From Arthrobacter sp. ov118 (GTDB lineage Bacteria; Actinomycetota; Actinomycetes; Actinomycetales; Micrococcaceae), in NCBI RefSeq assembly GCF_900116495.1, contig NZ_FPAY01000011.1, forward strand, positions 117,445 through 181,444: 64,000 nt of DNA, written 5' to 3'. Shown here piece after piece: positions 34,630-43,200 of the stretch; the stretch's first letter is position 1; every line of letters begins with the position of its first letter. A model generated the notes under the pieces. The model was not told the origin of the DNA. It saw nothing but the letters and a program-made list of their open reading frames with translations, and searched no databases. The position numbers and the translations under genes are program-made.

Positions 34630-36000
34630 TTACTCGACTCCGGCGACGTATGCCGGGGACTTGCGCAGTTGCTTTTTCAGGCCGAACGAGAGGATGCCAG
34701 CCAGAATGAACGTCGATGAGAGCATCAGCAGACCAGGGGTGTCTGTGCCGAAACTCTCCCGCAAGGCACCGAGGATGTAGGGTCCGACGAAACCTCCGAT
34801 GTTTCCGATGGAATTCACGAGGGCGAGGGCCACCGCTCCAAGGGCACCCGGGAAATGTTGGGATGGGAAACTGTACAGCAGGGGAACACAAGCCTGGATG
34901 CAGGCACCGAAGCAAAGACCGATCAGGGCAATCACCGGGTCACCCACGAGGCTACTCACAAGCATGCCCGCGGCCGAAATGAAGAGCATGATCGTCAGCA
35001 GCGGTCCGCGCCGGCCGTGCTTGGCGGTGTAGCGGGAGACAAAGATCAGGGCGATAGTGGCGAGGACCCAGGGTATCGCCGACAGGAGACCCGATTCCAC
35101 ATTGCTGGTTCCGAACTTCAGTTTGATGATCTGCGGCAGCCAGTAGGTGACGGAATAAAAGCCGATCATCATCAGTGTGTAGACCAGGGAGTAGTACCAC
35201 ACCTGCGGATTCTTCAGGACAATTCGCACGGCGGCCAGGCCGTGGACGTCCTGGACGCTGGTGAGGTCCTGGTCCCGCTCCATGGCCATCTTAAGGATGG
35301 CTTTTTCCTCAGCGTCAAGCCATTTGGCCTTTGCGGGGGAGTCATGCATCACAAAGAAGCAGGCAATGCCGAGCAAGACGGCCATGCCGCCTTCAATGAT
35401 GAAGACCCATTGCCAGCCTGTGAAGGCCAGGAAGCCATCCATGGTGAGGATCCACGACGTCAGGACCGCGCCGAAGGCCAACGAGACAGGAATGCCGATC
35501 TGGAAGAGGGAGTACGCCTTCGTCAGGTGCCTTGCCGGAATGAACAACCCGAGGTAGAACAGGATGCCGGGGAAGAACCCGGCTTCCGCGACGCCCAGGA
35601 AGAACCGCATGATGTACAGGGATTCGGCTCCCGTCACCCAGGCTGTCGCAATGCAAACGGCTCCCCAGGTGACCATGATGCGGGCGATCCAGATCTTGGC
35701 CCCGAACCGCTTTAGGGCCAGATTGGAGGGGATTTCGAAGACGACGTAGCCGATGAAGAACAGGCCTGCCGCCAGCCCGAACATCGTGGGTGTCAGGCCA
35801 AGGTCGTCAGCCATGGCCGGGCCGGCAACGGAAATATTCGTTCGATCGATAAAGGAAACGAACAACCCCAGGACCGAGATCGGGATGATGTACCGGAGGA
35901 CCTTGGAGATGACTTGGTTTTCCCGGGGAGAGACCACCGCTTCCGGTGGAACTACCAGGCCAGCGTCGGCAACTCCTGGTTCACGCTTTAGTGAGGACAT
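34630..36000 (-). CDS. MFS transporter, anion:cation symporter type
   Basis: A 456-residue 12-helix carrier of the ACS family (tartrate, phthalate, 4-hydroxyphenylacetate and glucarate transporters). The motifs FVSFIDRTNISVAGPAM at the first helix and GVAEAGFFPGILFYLGLFIP at helix 4 are typical. It shares the minus strand with the CMD-like and GntR genes, divergent from the six-gene catabolic operon, and so probably imports its substrate, an organic anion. Confidence 0.9.
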   Translation of the reverse strand: MSSLKREPGVADAGLVVPPEAVVSPRENQVISKVLRYIIPISVLGLFVSFIDRTNISVAGPAMADDLGLTPTMFGLAAGLFFIGYVVFEIPSNLALKRFGAKIWIARIMVTWGAVCIATAWVTGAESLYIMRFFLGVAEAGFFPGILFYLGLFIPARHLTKAYSLFQIGIPVSLAFGAVLTSWILTMDGFLAFTGWQWVFIIEGGMAVLLGIACFFVMHDSPAKAKWLDAEEKAILKMAMERDQDLTSVQDVHGLAAVRIVLKNPQVWYYSLVYTLMMIGFYSVTYWLPQIIKLKFGTSNVESGLLSAIPWVLATIALIFVSRYTAKHGRRGPLLTIMLFISAAGMLVSSLVGDPVIALIGLCFGACIQACVPLLYSFPSQHFPGALGAVALALVNSIGNIGGFVGPYILGALRESFGTDTPGLLMLSSTFILAGILSFGLKKQLRKSPAYVAGVE

Positions 36001-36044
36001 GGCTTGTGCTTTCTGTGAACTTCGTTGTTCGGGGACAGGTGTCG

Positions 36045-36455
36045 TTACTTGGTGGAGTCGTGCGCCGAAACGGTAGGTTCGATGCCTTCAGCACCGACCA
36101 CGTCAGCCCACACCTCGAAGCCGTGCTGGAAGGTGACCACACCTGCTTCCGGCAGCGTAATTTCGATCGCTTCCAGGATCTCCTGCGCGGAGACTCCCAG
36201 ATCGAGGGCAACCCGGATGTGGGCGGCAATGTGCCCGGGGGATGCTTTTAGAACGGTCAGGCTGGTGATGAAGATGAGTTCCTTCGTCGCTTTACTCAGC
36301 AGGCGTTGGTCCGTGTATGCCGCGGCCACGAGGCCGTTGGCTGCCTTGAGTACGTCCATGTCGGCGTTGGCCATCAGCTTGTGGTACGGCAACACGTACC
36401 CACGCTTTTCGGCCATACCGTTGACGTAGTCGAGGGCTTCGTTTGTAACAGTCAT
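36045..36455 (-). CDS. Carboxymuconolactone decarboxylase-like protein lacking the CxxC
   Basis: A 136-residue AhpD/CMD-fold protein. In AhpD the helix carries E...CxxCxxxH; here the matching place reads LKASPGHIAAHIRVALDLG, keeping the histidines but not the cysteines. It is therefore not a thiol peroxidase partner and is more like the decarboxylase branch, which lacks these cysteines. It may act on a lactone or keto acid made by the divergent operon. AAAGGAAA precedes the start. Confidence 0.82.
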   Translation of the reverse strand: MTVTNEALDYVNGMAEKRGYVLPYHKLMANADMDVLKAANGLVAAAYTDQRLLSKATKELIFITSLTVLKASPGHIAAHIRVALDLGVSAQEILEAIEITLPEAGVVTFQHGFEVWADVVGAEGIEPTVSAHDSTK

Positions 36456-36482
36456 GATGTCTTTTCCTTTGTCTCTCCGTCG

Positions 36483-37187
36483 CTAGGACGAGGGGGCTTG
36501 GTTGGTGTGTGGGTTCGAAGATTCGAAGATTCGCGGAAGTGCGGCGAAGCTGGCTTGTGCCACGTGATGCACGCCGGCCAGGCGGGCACCTTCCGCATCG
36601 CCGGCGATGATGGCGCGGGCGATGGCCCTAATCTCGTTGAGGCTGTGTTCATTGCGCCCCTTGGCCGAAAGTGAGTACCGGCGGAGAAGCTGAATCCGTG
36701 CGTGCAGCAGCTGCAGCGTGGCGGTCAGCTCGGGGTTACCCGCGCCGTCAAACAAGGCATCGTAGAAGTCGTCCTTGGCGATGATGACCTCATCCAGGGA
36801 GCCGCCGGTCATCGCGAGTTCGATTTCCTTGATGGTTTCGGCGAGCCGGTGCTTCTGCGCAAGGGTTCCGCGCTGGGCAAACAGGCTGCATGCAAGGGAC
36901 TCCAAGGCCCCACGAATTTCAAAGAGGCTTTGCGCATCGGCATACGTTATTTCAGCCACGACCGCCCCAACATTAGGCCGGACAGTAACGAAGCCCTCGG
37001 CCTCAAGCTGCCGGATGGTTTCACGCACCACCGTGCGGCTGACATCGTACGTTTCGCAGATATCACGTTCACTGATTTTTGATCCAGGCGGCAACTTGCC
37101 GTCGCTGATGTCCGCGCGGATCCCCGCGGCCACCCTGCTCCTGGTCGGTGCTGCGGATTTGACCGCCGAGGACTGCTGGAGAGACAC
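36483..37187 (-). CDS. GntR family regulator, FadR/FCD type
   Basis: A 234-residue regulator with an N-terminal GntR winged HTH (SKISERDICETYDVSRTVVRETIRQLEAEGFVTV) and a C-terminal FCD effector domain with metal-binding residues (the D of AKDDFYDALF and the H of VHHV). I choose the GTG at 37187 because GGAG lies eight bases upstream; an ATG at 37253 would add 22 residues. Divergent from the SnoaL-like gene, it probably represses that operon until an acidic intermediate is present. Confidence 0.88.
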   Translation of the reverse strand: MSLQQSSAVKSAAPTRSRVAAGIRADISDGKLPPGSKISERDICETYDVSRTVVRETIRQLEAEGFVTVRPNVGAVVAEITYADAQSLFEIRGALESLACSLFAQRGTLAQKHRLAETIKEIELAMTGGSLDEVIIAKDDFYDALFDGAGNPELTATLQLLHARIQLLRRYSLSAKGRNEHSLNEIRAIARAIIAGDAEGARLAGVHHVAQASFAALPRIFESSNPHTNQAPSS

Positions 37188-37539
37188 AGGCGGGGCTCCT
37201 TTCCCTGGGCGTTTGATTTCCCCTGCTGCTGACCGGTCATACAAACCGCGCACCGGGGGTAACTTCGATGGCTGAACGGACCGCTCAACAGCTCCTCAGG
37301 GAGGAGATATGGATCACAAAGGCCGCGCCGTAGCCCAACGATAATACAATCCTTCCGTGCCCGCAATACCTATGCTCTAGCGTAGAGGGGTGAAACAGAG
37401 CCAGCAGGGGCTCCTCTCCACCGTGCCGAAGCAATGGAGGCGTCGCAGATTGTTGACTTGCCTTTCCGGATTGTCATATTGTTGCTTCGGGGCCGCCCGA
37501 CGTGCCTCACATCACACACCAGGTTCTCAAGGGAGAGAT
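37188..37539. promoter_or_regulatory. Divergent control region of the 37-42 kb operon
   Basis: Holds a likely sigma-70-type promoter reading right (37453-37481) and a short palindrome CTCTA-gcg-TAGAG at 37375-37387 that could be the GntR operator. No gene is visible. Confidence 0.5.
37453..37481 (+). promoter_or_regulatory. Promoter of the SnoaL-to-ALDH operon
   Basis: TTGACT (37453-37458), then CATATT at 37475-37480 (16-base spacing). About 60 bases before the first start codon. Confidence 0.5.
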
Positions 37540-38004
37540 ATGACCAACGAAGCTGTTTGCGCTGAAGTAATCGAACGCGTGCTGATCCGCGAGACGCTGG
37601 AAAAGTACCTCGGGTCCTTGGATGACAAAGACTGGGAAGGCATCGCCGACTGCTTCACCGAGGACGCCATCTCGCACTACAACAACGAACCTGAGACTCT
37701 GCAGGGCGGTGTTGGGGTCGCGACCTGGCTCCACCGCATGGTCGCGTACGATGCCACCGACCATTCGCTGAGCAACGCGCGGATAAAGGTCGACGGCGAT
37801 ACAGCGGAAGCCCACAGCATCGTAATGGCCACTCTGCATCAGGGAACCGAAGGCATCGGCCGCGTACAGGTGCGCGGCATTGACTACAAGGACAAGCTGG
37901 TGAAGATCAACGGGGAATGGAAAATCCGCGAACGTCTGCACCGCCCGACGATGCAATACGACGCACTGTCACAGTCCAAAGTGCTTTACTCGGGCAACAA
38001 ATAA
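37540..38004 (+). CDS. SnoaL-like (NTF2-fold) protein
   Basis: A 154-residue protein of the SnoaL/NTF2 superfamily. The opening VLIRETLEKYLGSLDDKDWEGIADCFTEDAISHYN and a later MATLHQGTEGIGRVQVRGIDYKDKL are characteristic. Members work as isomerases, dehydratases or small hydroxylase components. ATG 37540 with GGGAGAG upstream opens the operon. The exact reaction is not known. Confidence 0.8.
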   Translation: MTNEAVCAEVIERVLIRETLEKYLGSLDDKDWEGIADCFTEDAISHYNNEPETLQGGVGVATWLHRMVAYDATDHSLSNARIKVDGDTAEAHSIVMATLHQGTEGIGRVQVRGIDYKDKLVKINGEWKIRERLHRPTMQYDALSQSKVLYSGNK

Positions 38005-38073
38005 AACTACGGCCGCGGCTTACGTATCCATCCCGGTACGCCGGGCACCAAATTGGCAAACAACGGAGACATC

Positions 38074-38610
38074 ATGGACGAGACACCTACCCAGTACGCT
38101 TGGCAGCGGCCGGGCCAGCGGAACCTGCACATCACCCTCATCGACGGGCCGAACATGCCCAATCTCGGAAACCGTAACAAGCGCGTCTACGGACCTATCT
38201 CCTCAATCGAAGCCCTGCATGACTACGTCAAGCAGATTGGCGCCAGCCTCGGCGTGACGGTGGAGACCATTGCTTCCAACCATGAGGGAAACATTCTGGA
38301 TTTCATCCACGAATCGGCAACCCGCACCGATGCGTACATCCTTAATCCCGCGGGCCTGACCAAAACGGGAGAACCCACCCGGCACGCGCTGGAGGAAACT
38401 GGAAAACCGTGGGTGGAAACGCACTTCTCCAACATTTCCGCACCGCCGTGGTCCGGCCGCGGGCTCCCCGGTGGTCCCTGGGAATCCAACTTCACCCGGT
38501 CTGCGACCGGCATGTCCATGGGCCTTCGGCACCACAGCTACCTTGGGGCCTTCGTGAGCCTCGTGTCCGCCTTGGATGACGCCGACTTCCTTGGCAAGCA
38601 GGCAGAGTAG
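38074..38610 (+). CDS. AroQ-like (type II dehydroquinase) paralogue with altered active site
   Basis: A 178-residue relative of 3-dehydroquinate dehydratase II. IDGPNMPNLGNR, VYG, SNHEGNILDFIHES, VETHFSN and RHHSYLGAF line up with AroQ motifs. The usual NPGAYTHTSVALRDA loop instead reads NPAGLTKTGEPTRHA, and about 15 extra residues (PPWSGRGLPGGPWES) follow the VETHFSN histidine strand. Standing in a catabolic operon with no shikimate genes, it probably dehydrates another ring or hydroxy acid. GGAG precedes the ATG at 38074. Confidence 0.8.
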   Translation: MDETPTQYAWQRPGQRNLHITLIDGPNMPNLGNRNKRVYGPISSIEALHDYVKQIGASLGVTVETIASNHEGNILDFIHESATRTDAYILNPAGLTKTGEPTRHALEETGKPWVETHFSNISAPPWSGRGLPGGPWESNFTRSATGMSMGLRHHSYLGAFVSLVSALDDADFLGKQAE

Positions 38611-38622
38611 GGTTCGCCACTC

Positions 38623-39048
38623 ATGGCCGCGCACACACGAACACAGAGCGAGGACTCCATCTTTGGCCCGGAGCACGAGACGAAGTGGGTCAACGCAGTA
38701 AACGAGGACCCCGAGTTTCAGCTGGCGAGCCGTTGGACTGATGTCGAATTCGAGATCAGGAGCGGGGAGGAAACGAGGACCTTCAAAATCACCGGTGGCC
38801 GCCTTGACCGCACCGACCGGTCTGACAGCGACCGTGTCATCGTCCTCGAAGGCACCCAGTCAGCCTGGTCTGACTTTCTGGCACCAGTACCGCTGCCCAA
38901 AAACCACCACATCCTCGCGATGGATCGCCACCGCAGCGACTTCTCGATAGCCGATGGCCGCCACTGGTTCATCCAAAACCTGCGCGTCATGGACCTCGCT
39001 CTCCAGTTGTTGCGTCCATCGGCACCAGTTAAAGGGAGAGAATCATGA
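38623..39048 (+). CDS. SCP2-like hypothetical protein
   Basis: A 141-residue protein with a pattern like a sterol-carrier/SCP2-type domain (FQLASRWTDVEFEIRSGEE, VIVLEGTQSAWSDFL). No catalytic motif is visible. Twelve bases after the AroQ-like gene and overlapping the hydrolase start by ATGA, so it belongs to the pathway. It may bind a hydrophobic intermediate. The family assignment is tentative. Confidence 0.55.
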   Translation: MAAHTRTQSEDSIFGPEHETKWVNAVNEDPEFQLASRWTDVEFEIRSGEETRTFKITGGRLDRTDRSDSDRVIVLEGTQSAWSDFLAPVPLPKNHHILAMDRHRSDFSIADGRHWFIQNLRVMDLALQLLRPSAPVKGRES

Positions 39049-39938
39049 CCGATTTTGAACCCATCACCGGCCGCTACATCACCGTCGAGATCGCCGGTGA
39101 ACCCAACCGGATCTACTTTGAAGAGTCCGGCGAGGGGATACCCGTCGTTTGCCTGCACACCGCCGGCGCCGATTCCCGCCAGTACCGGCATCTGCAAACA
39201 GACCCCGAGGTGCTGGCCAGTTACCGCGTCATCGCCTTCGATCTGCCCTGGCACGGGAAATCCCTTCCCCCGGGTAAATGGTGGGAAAGGGAGTACCTTC
39301 TTACTGCCGAGTTGTACGTGGAAACGGTGATGGCGCTCATCCACGCCCTGGAACTGGACCAGCCACTTGTTGTGGGCTGTTCCATGGCGGGATCTCTGGT
39401 TCTTGAATTGGCGCGGCTCCATGGAGCTGAGCTAGGCGGAGTAGTTGGCTTCTCCGGCGCGGCCAAGGTCAACGGCAGATTCCATGACTGGCCCTTGATG
39501 CCAGACATCAACAGCAACCAGGTCGTACCATCCTGGACTTACGGCCTCATGGCTCCACAGAGCCCAACGGAGGCCAAGAAAGAAGTCTGGTGGATGTACA
39601 GCCAAGGCGGCCCGGGCATCTACCGGGGCGACACCTACTTCTACAGCGCGCTGGATCTTCGGGGCAAGGAAGAGCAAATCGACACCAGCGTCTGCCCCGT
39701 CTATCTATACACGGGGGAGTATGACTACGCCTGCACACCGGAAGAGACGGAAGAGACCGTCTTTGCCGTACCCGGTGCCAAGGGTGGCCGGATGCCTGAA
39801 ATCGGCCACTTCCCCATTTCCGAGAATTACGCGCTGTGCAGGGAATACCTGTGGCCCGCCCTCAACGAACTCAAATCCAGCCGCGCTGCGCGTACGTCAC
39901 CGCAGCAGAGCATCGAACATACGGTGAGGACGTCATGA
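39045..39938 (+). CDS. Alpha/beta-hydrolase
   Basis: A 297-residue alpha/beta-hydrolase. The nucleophile elbow reads VVGCSMAGSL (G-x-S-x-A in place of G-x-S-x-G); the catalytic Asp should be in YTGEYDYACTPE and the His in EIGHFP. The oxyanion strand HTAGADSRQYRHL is clear. It probably cleaves an ester, lactone or C-C bond (meta-cleavage-type). Overlaps both neighbours by ATGA. Confidence 0.85.
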   Translation: MTDFEPITGRYITVEIAGEPNRIYFEESGEGIPVVCLHTAGADSRQYRHLQTDPEVLASYRVIAFDLPWHGKSLPPGKWWEREYLLTAELYVETVMALIHALELDQPLVVGCSMAGSLVLELARLHGAELGGVVGFSGAAKVNGRFHDWPLMPDINSNQVVPSWTYGLMAPQSPTEAKKEVWWMYSQGGPGIYRGDTYFYSALDLRGKEEQIDTSVCPVYLYTGEYDYACTPEETEETVFAVPGAKGGRMPEIGHFPISENYALCREYLWPALNELKSSRAARTSPQQSIEHTVRTS

Positions 39939-40234
39939 GCGACTACTTCCAGGTTATCGCCCACTATCAGGTCAAGACCGGTGAGATCGAAACAGTAGCC
40001 GGTCTTTTAAGGAAACTGGCAGATGCCAGCCGGCAAGAGCCGGGCAACCTTGCCTACGACTACTTCCAGGACTTCTCCGATCCCGCGCACCTGGTCATAC
40101 TCGAGCGCTACATCAGCGCGGAACACTTCACCGAACACCGCGAGAGCCCTCATTTCCGTTCCCTTGGCCTGGAGCAGATCATCCCACGGCTTGAGTCACG
40201 CCAAGTGGAAATGTATTCATCCCCACCTGCCTGA
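39935..40234 (+). CDS. Antibiotic biosynthesis monooxygenase (ABM) domain protein
   Basis: A 99-residue ferredoxin-like ABM protein. The pattern FQVIAHYQVKTGEIETV, REPGNLAYDYFQD and LVILERYISAEHFTEHRESPHF is typical of YgiN-like quinol monooxygenases, which work without cofactors. It overlaps the hydrolase stop (ATGA). It may oxidise a phenolic intermediate of the operon or serve as a small lactone/enol-processing protein. Confidence 0.82.
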   Translation: MSDYFQVIAHYQVKTGEIETVAGLLRKLADASRQEPGNLAYDYFQDFSDPAHLVILERYISAEHFTEHRESPHFRSLGLEQIIPRLESRQVEMYSSPPA

Positions 40235-40311
40235 CCAAAGAACTCAGTGGATGCAACCGCAGGCGGCCCTGCGGACAGCCGTCCGACCAACACACCTTAT
40301 CGAGGCAAACC

Positions 40312-41793
40312 ATGGCTATTTCCGCCACACGAGAGAACGACCTTCTCGCTACCGTACCGACAGAATTATTTATTGCAGGACAGTGGCGTGCTGCAACGGA
40401 CGGGCGCGTGTTCGATATCGATGATCCTTCCACCGGGAAAGTGCTTCTTAGCATCGCAGACGCTGGCCCCGCCGATGGACGGGCAGCCCTCGAAGCCGCC
40501 GTCCAAGTCCAGGAGTCGTGGGCAACCGTGCCGCCAAGGGAACGCGGAGAGATCCTTCGCCGCGCTTTCGAGCTGGTAACTGCACGTGCCGATGACTTTG
40601 CCCTGCTGATGACCCTTGAAATGGGCAAACCGCTTGAGGAAGCACGCGGTGAGGTCACCTACGGGGCAGAGTTCTTGCGGTGGTTCTCCGAAGAAGCCGT
40701 GCGGATCTCAGGACGCTACTCGGTAGCGCCTGACGGCAAGTCCCGGCTCCTTGTGACCAAGAAGCCGGTAGGCCCCTGCCTCTTGATCACCCCGTGGAAT
40801 TTTCCCCTCGCGATGGCGACACGCAAGATCGCTCCGGCGATCGCCGCAGGATGCACAATGGTCCTGAAACCTGCGAATCTGACCCCGTTGACCTCGATGC
40901 TTTTCGCGGCAGTTCTTGAGGAAGCGGGGCTTCCGGCCGGCGTCCTCAACGTCATACCGACCAGTACCGCAGGCGAGGTGACCGGTCCGCTCATTAAGGA
41001 TGGCCGGCTCCGGAAACTGTCCTTCACAGGTTCCACCCCCGTTGGACGGCAGTTGCTCAAGGATGCTGCGGAAACGGTTCTCCGCACGTCCATGGAGCTC
41101 GGGGGAAACGCACCTTTCATCGTGTTCGAAGATGCCGACTTGGATGCCGCAGTCGAGGGGGCGATGGCGGCCAAACTCCGAAACATGGGGGAGGCATGCA
41201 CCGCCGCGAACCGTTTCATCGTCCACGAGTCGGTGGCCGATGAATTTGCTGCAAAGTTCGCGCAGAAGATGTCCGCACGCGTCATCGGCCGGGGAACCGA
41301 AGAGGCCAGCACCATCGGTCCGTTGATCGATAAGAAGAGCCGCGATAAAGTCCACGAACTCGTCACGGGCGCCCTCGCACAGGGAGCAACCGCCCTCACC
41401 GGCGGTGACATTGTCGAGGGGCCCGGCTACTTCTACCATCCGACGATTCTCAGCGGTGTACGACCGGAATCGGAAATTCTCCAGCAGGAGATCTTCGGGC
41501 CCGTCGCACCGGTCACCCCGTTTGCGACCGAAGACGAAGCGGTAAGGCTAGCCAACAACACCGAATACGGCCTGGCCGCCTATGTATTTACGCGTGATGT
41601 TAACCGTTCCATCCGTATTGGTGAGCGTCTTGAATGCGGAATGCTGGGCCTGAACACCGGGGTGATTTCCAACGCCGCCGCCCCGTTCGGCGGTGTGAAG
41701 CAGTCCGGCCTCGGACGTGAGGGCGGAACTGAAGGGATCGGCGAGTACCAGTCAATCCAGTACATGGGGATTGCGGACCCCTACGCCACCTGA
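40312..41793 (+). CDS. NAD(P)-dependent aldehyde dehydrogenase (succinate-semialdehyde type)
   Basis: A 493-residue ALDH. Catalytic Glu262 (MELGGNAPF) and Cys296 (EACTAANRF) are in place, with the NAD site FTGSTPVGR and PWNFPLAMATRKIAPA. Sequence around the cysteine (GEACTAANRF) is like succinate-semialdehyde or glutarate-semialdehyde dehydrogenases. It ends the operon and should oxidise the semialdehyde produced by the upstream enzymes. Confidence 0.92.
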   Translation: MAISATRENDLLATVPTELFIAGQWRAATDGRVFDIDDPSTGKVLLSIADAGPADGRAALEAAVQVQESWATVPPRERGEILRRAFELVTARADDFALLMTLEMGKPLEEARGEVTYGAEFLRWFSEEAVRISGRYSVAPDGKSRLLVTKKPVGPCLLITPWNFPLAMATRKIAPAIAAGCTMVLKPANLTPLTSMLFAAVLEEAGLPAGVLNVIPTSTAGEVTGPLIKDGRLRKLSFTGSTPVGRQLLKDAAETVLRTSMELGGNAPFIVFEDADLDAAVEGAMAAKLRNMGEACTAANRFIVHESVADEFAAKFAQKMSARVIGRGTEEASTIGPLIDKKSRDKVHELVTGALAQGATALTGGDIVEGPGYFYHPTILSGVRPESEILQQEIFGPVAPVTPFATEDEAVRLANNTEYGLAAYVFTRDVNRSIRIGERLECGMLGLNTGVISNAAAPFGGVKQSGLGREGGTEGIGEYQSIQYMGIADPYAT

Positions 41794-41819
41794 GAAGGCC
41801 CCGGCTCCTAGCTCGCCAA

Positions 41820-41858
41820 TGGTGGCCCGCCGATACTTTCACGGTAGGTGGGCCACCA
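41820..41858 (+). terminator. Terminator of the ALDH operon
   Basis: TGGTGGCCC and GGGCCACCA, perfect nine-base arms around a 21-base loop, 27 bases after the ALDH stop. Confidence 0.6.
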
Positions 41859-41959
41859 CCAACGGTCCGGAGATAGTTTTTCGCCCATAAGAGGAGATCT
41901 GCTGCGCCCTGCAGCGGCGACCATATTGCCCAACCAACTAGCACAGGAGGGTGAAGACG

Positions 41960-42223
41960 ATGGCCACGTCGCAAGGAGTAGGACTTCCAGGCAAAGCCCC
42001 CCACGCACCTGCACACCCAGGGACTGTTTCCAACTGGTCTGAGCTCGTGGTGGGGGAGAGGGTACTGCTGGTCGGTGCCGGCAGAGACCGTTTCACGGGA
42101 GCCGTTGACGATGTCTCAGCCGACGGCACGGTAATGTGGCTGGTCCTCGAGGACGGGGATGGACGCAGACTGTTCCATCAGGCAGACAGCTACCAAACGA
42201 TTGTCGACCCGAACAGCAGGTAG
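41960..42223 (+). CDS. Small barrel-like protein, family copy 2
   Basis: An 87-residue member of the family also found at 31711, 46461 and 61955: NWSELVVGERVLLVG, RFTGAVDDVSADGTVMWLVL and GDGRRLFHQADSYQ align with copy 1 over nearly the whole length. ATG 41960 is preferred because AGGAGGGT lies seven bases upstream; the GTG at 41951 is too close to it. It stands after the ALDH terminator and 107 bases before another small conserved gene. Function unknown. Confidence 0.68.
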   Translation: MATSQGVGLPGKAPHAPAHPGTVSNWSELVVGERVLLVGAGRDRFTGAVDDVSADGTVMWLVLEDGDGRRLFHQADSYQTIVDPNSR

Positions 42224-42329
42224 AACCACCGCTGTCGTTTGAGGACCTGCCTACTTGCCCGACAGCACGCAACCGGGGTGGAGCACCGGCTCGGCCTTAG
42301 CCCCCAATCGTACAAGGGACTCGACCACC

Positions 42330-42542
42330 ATGAAATCATCCAGCGCAGACACCGTCACCGTAAGAATTCTGATTCGGTCCGAAATGGACCCAAGACTCGA
42401 ACAGGCCGTGGATGCCCTCTCAGGACGGGCCAGGGAACGCAGGTGTGGCATCCTGGTCACGCGCACCGGCCCAAGTACCTTCACCGCAAGCCTGGGTCAG
42501 GACATCCCTTATGGGACAACACGCGAAGCAACCACGTGGTGA
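42330..42542 (+). CDS. Small conserved protein, second copy
   Basis: A 70-residue relative of the product at 15524-15739, sharing LEQAV.AL, RCGILVT, FTASL and IPYGTTRE. Start ATG 42330 with AAGGGA upstream. Its nearness to small barrel-like copy 2 suggests that the two families may be used together. No function recognised. Confidence 0.6.
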   Translation: MKSSSADTVTVRILIRSEMDPRLEQAVDALSGRARERRCGILVTRTGPSTFTASLGQDIPYGTTREATTW

Positions 42543-43200
42543 GGGTGGAACCCTAAACTCTGGCTCGTGCCATGCCCGTTCCTTCGGATTCACGGCCTCA
42601 CCGCCAGCTCGGCACGCTTTTGCACAGCAGCCTTTCGAGCAGCCGTCCAACTGCAGACTGGCAAGGAGTCCGTGACGACATCGATGTTTATCTTTCTGGA
42701 CGCTGGCCTCCCGGCGTGGCCCAGAGGAACGTTTGGATGATCCGCGGCCCGAAGGGCCACACATGGCCCGAAGCCTTCCTGGCTGACGTTGACACCGCAA
42801 TCATTCGAGCTGCGGGCTCCATCACGCATGCCAGATGGTTGCGGCCGATTTTCGCTGCCGTTCTCGACGACTCCTACGCCCGGGGGCAACTGACCACATC
42901 GAGTCCGGGGAATAGGTGTGGAAGCGCAGGGCTGCCCGTATCGGCTCGCAACTGGGGTCTACCTCAGCGTCTCGCCAGCTCGCTCAAGCCCTGCAACCTC
43001 CTACTTCTCTGGAGTTACACCGTTTAGATTACAGTCCCCCGGCGGATCCTTTTGCTGGCAGGCCGCAAATGAATGCCTTCACGGCTGAAGACCAAAAGGT
43101 TTTCCCCAGCCTCCTCGAATCCGTTATCAGCCGCGCGAAGATCCAGCGTCGGTGCGCGAGCAGAGACGAATGCTCTGCTCGCGCATCAGGCCCCTCAGGG
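42543..43200. other. Gene-poor stretch
   Basis: About 660 bases. A plus-strand frame at 42572-43027 has fair codon use in its middle (EAFLADVDTAIIRAAGSI) but no ribosome site and no recognised domain, so I do not call it. The terminator of the minus-strand lyase lies at 43153-43185. Confidence 0.35.
43153..43185 (-). terminator. Terminator after the 43.2-kb lyase gene
   Basis: A 13-base perfect stem (TGCGCGAGCAGAG and CTCTGCTCGCGCA) around a seven-base loop, 16 bases beyond the stop on the minus strand. Confidence 0.65.

Noticed and set aside
42572..43027. Possible gene in the 42.5-43.2 kb gap
   Set aside because: Middle part has fair codon use, but it lacks a ribosome site and any recognised domain; left as an intergenic note.
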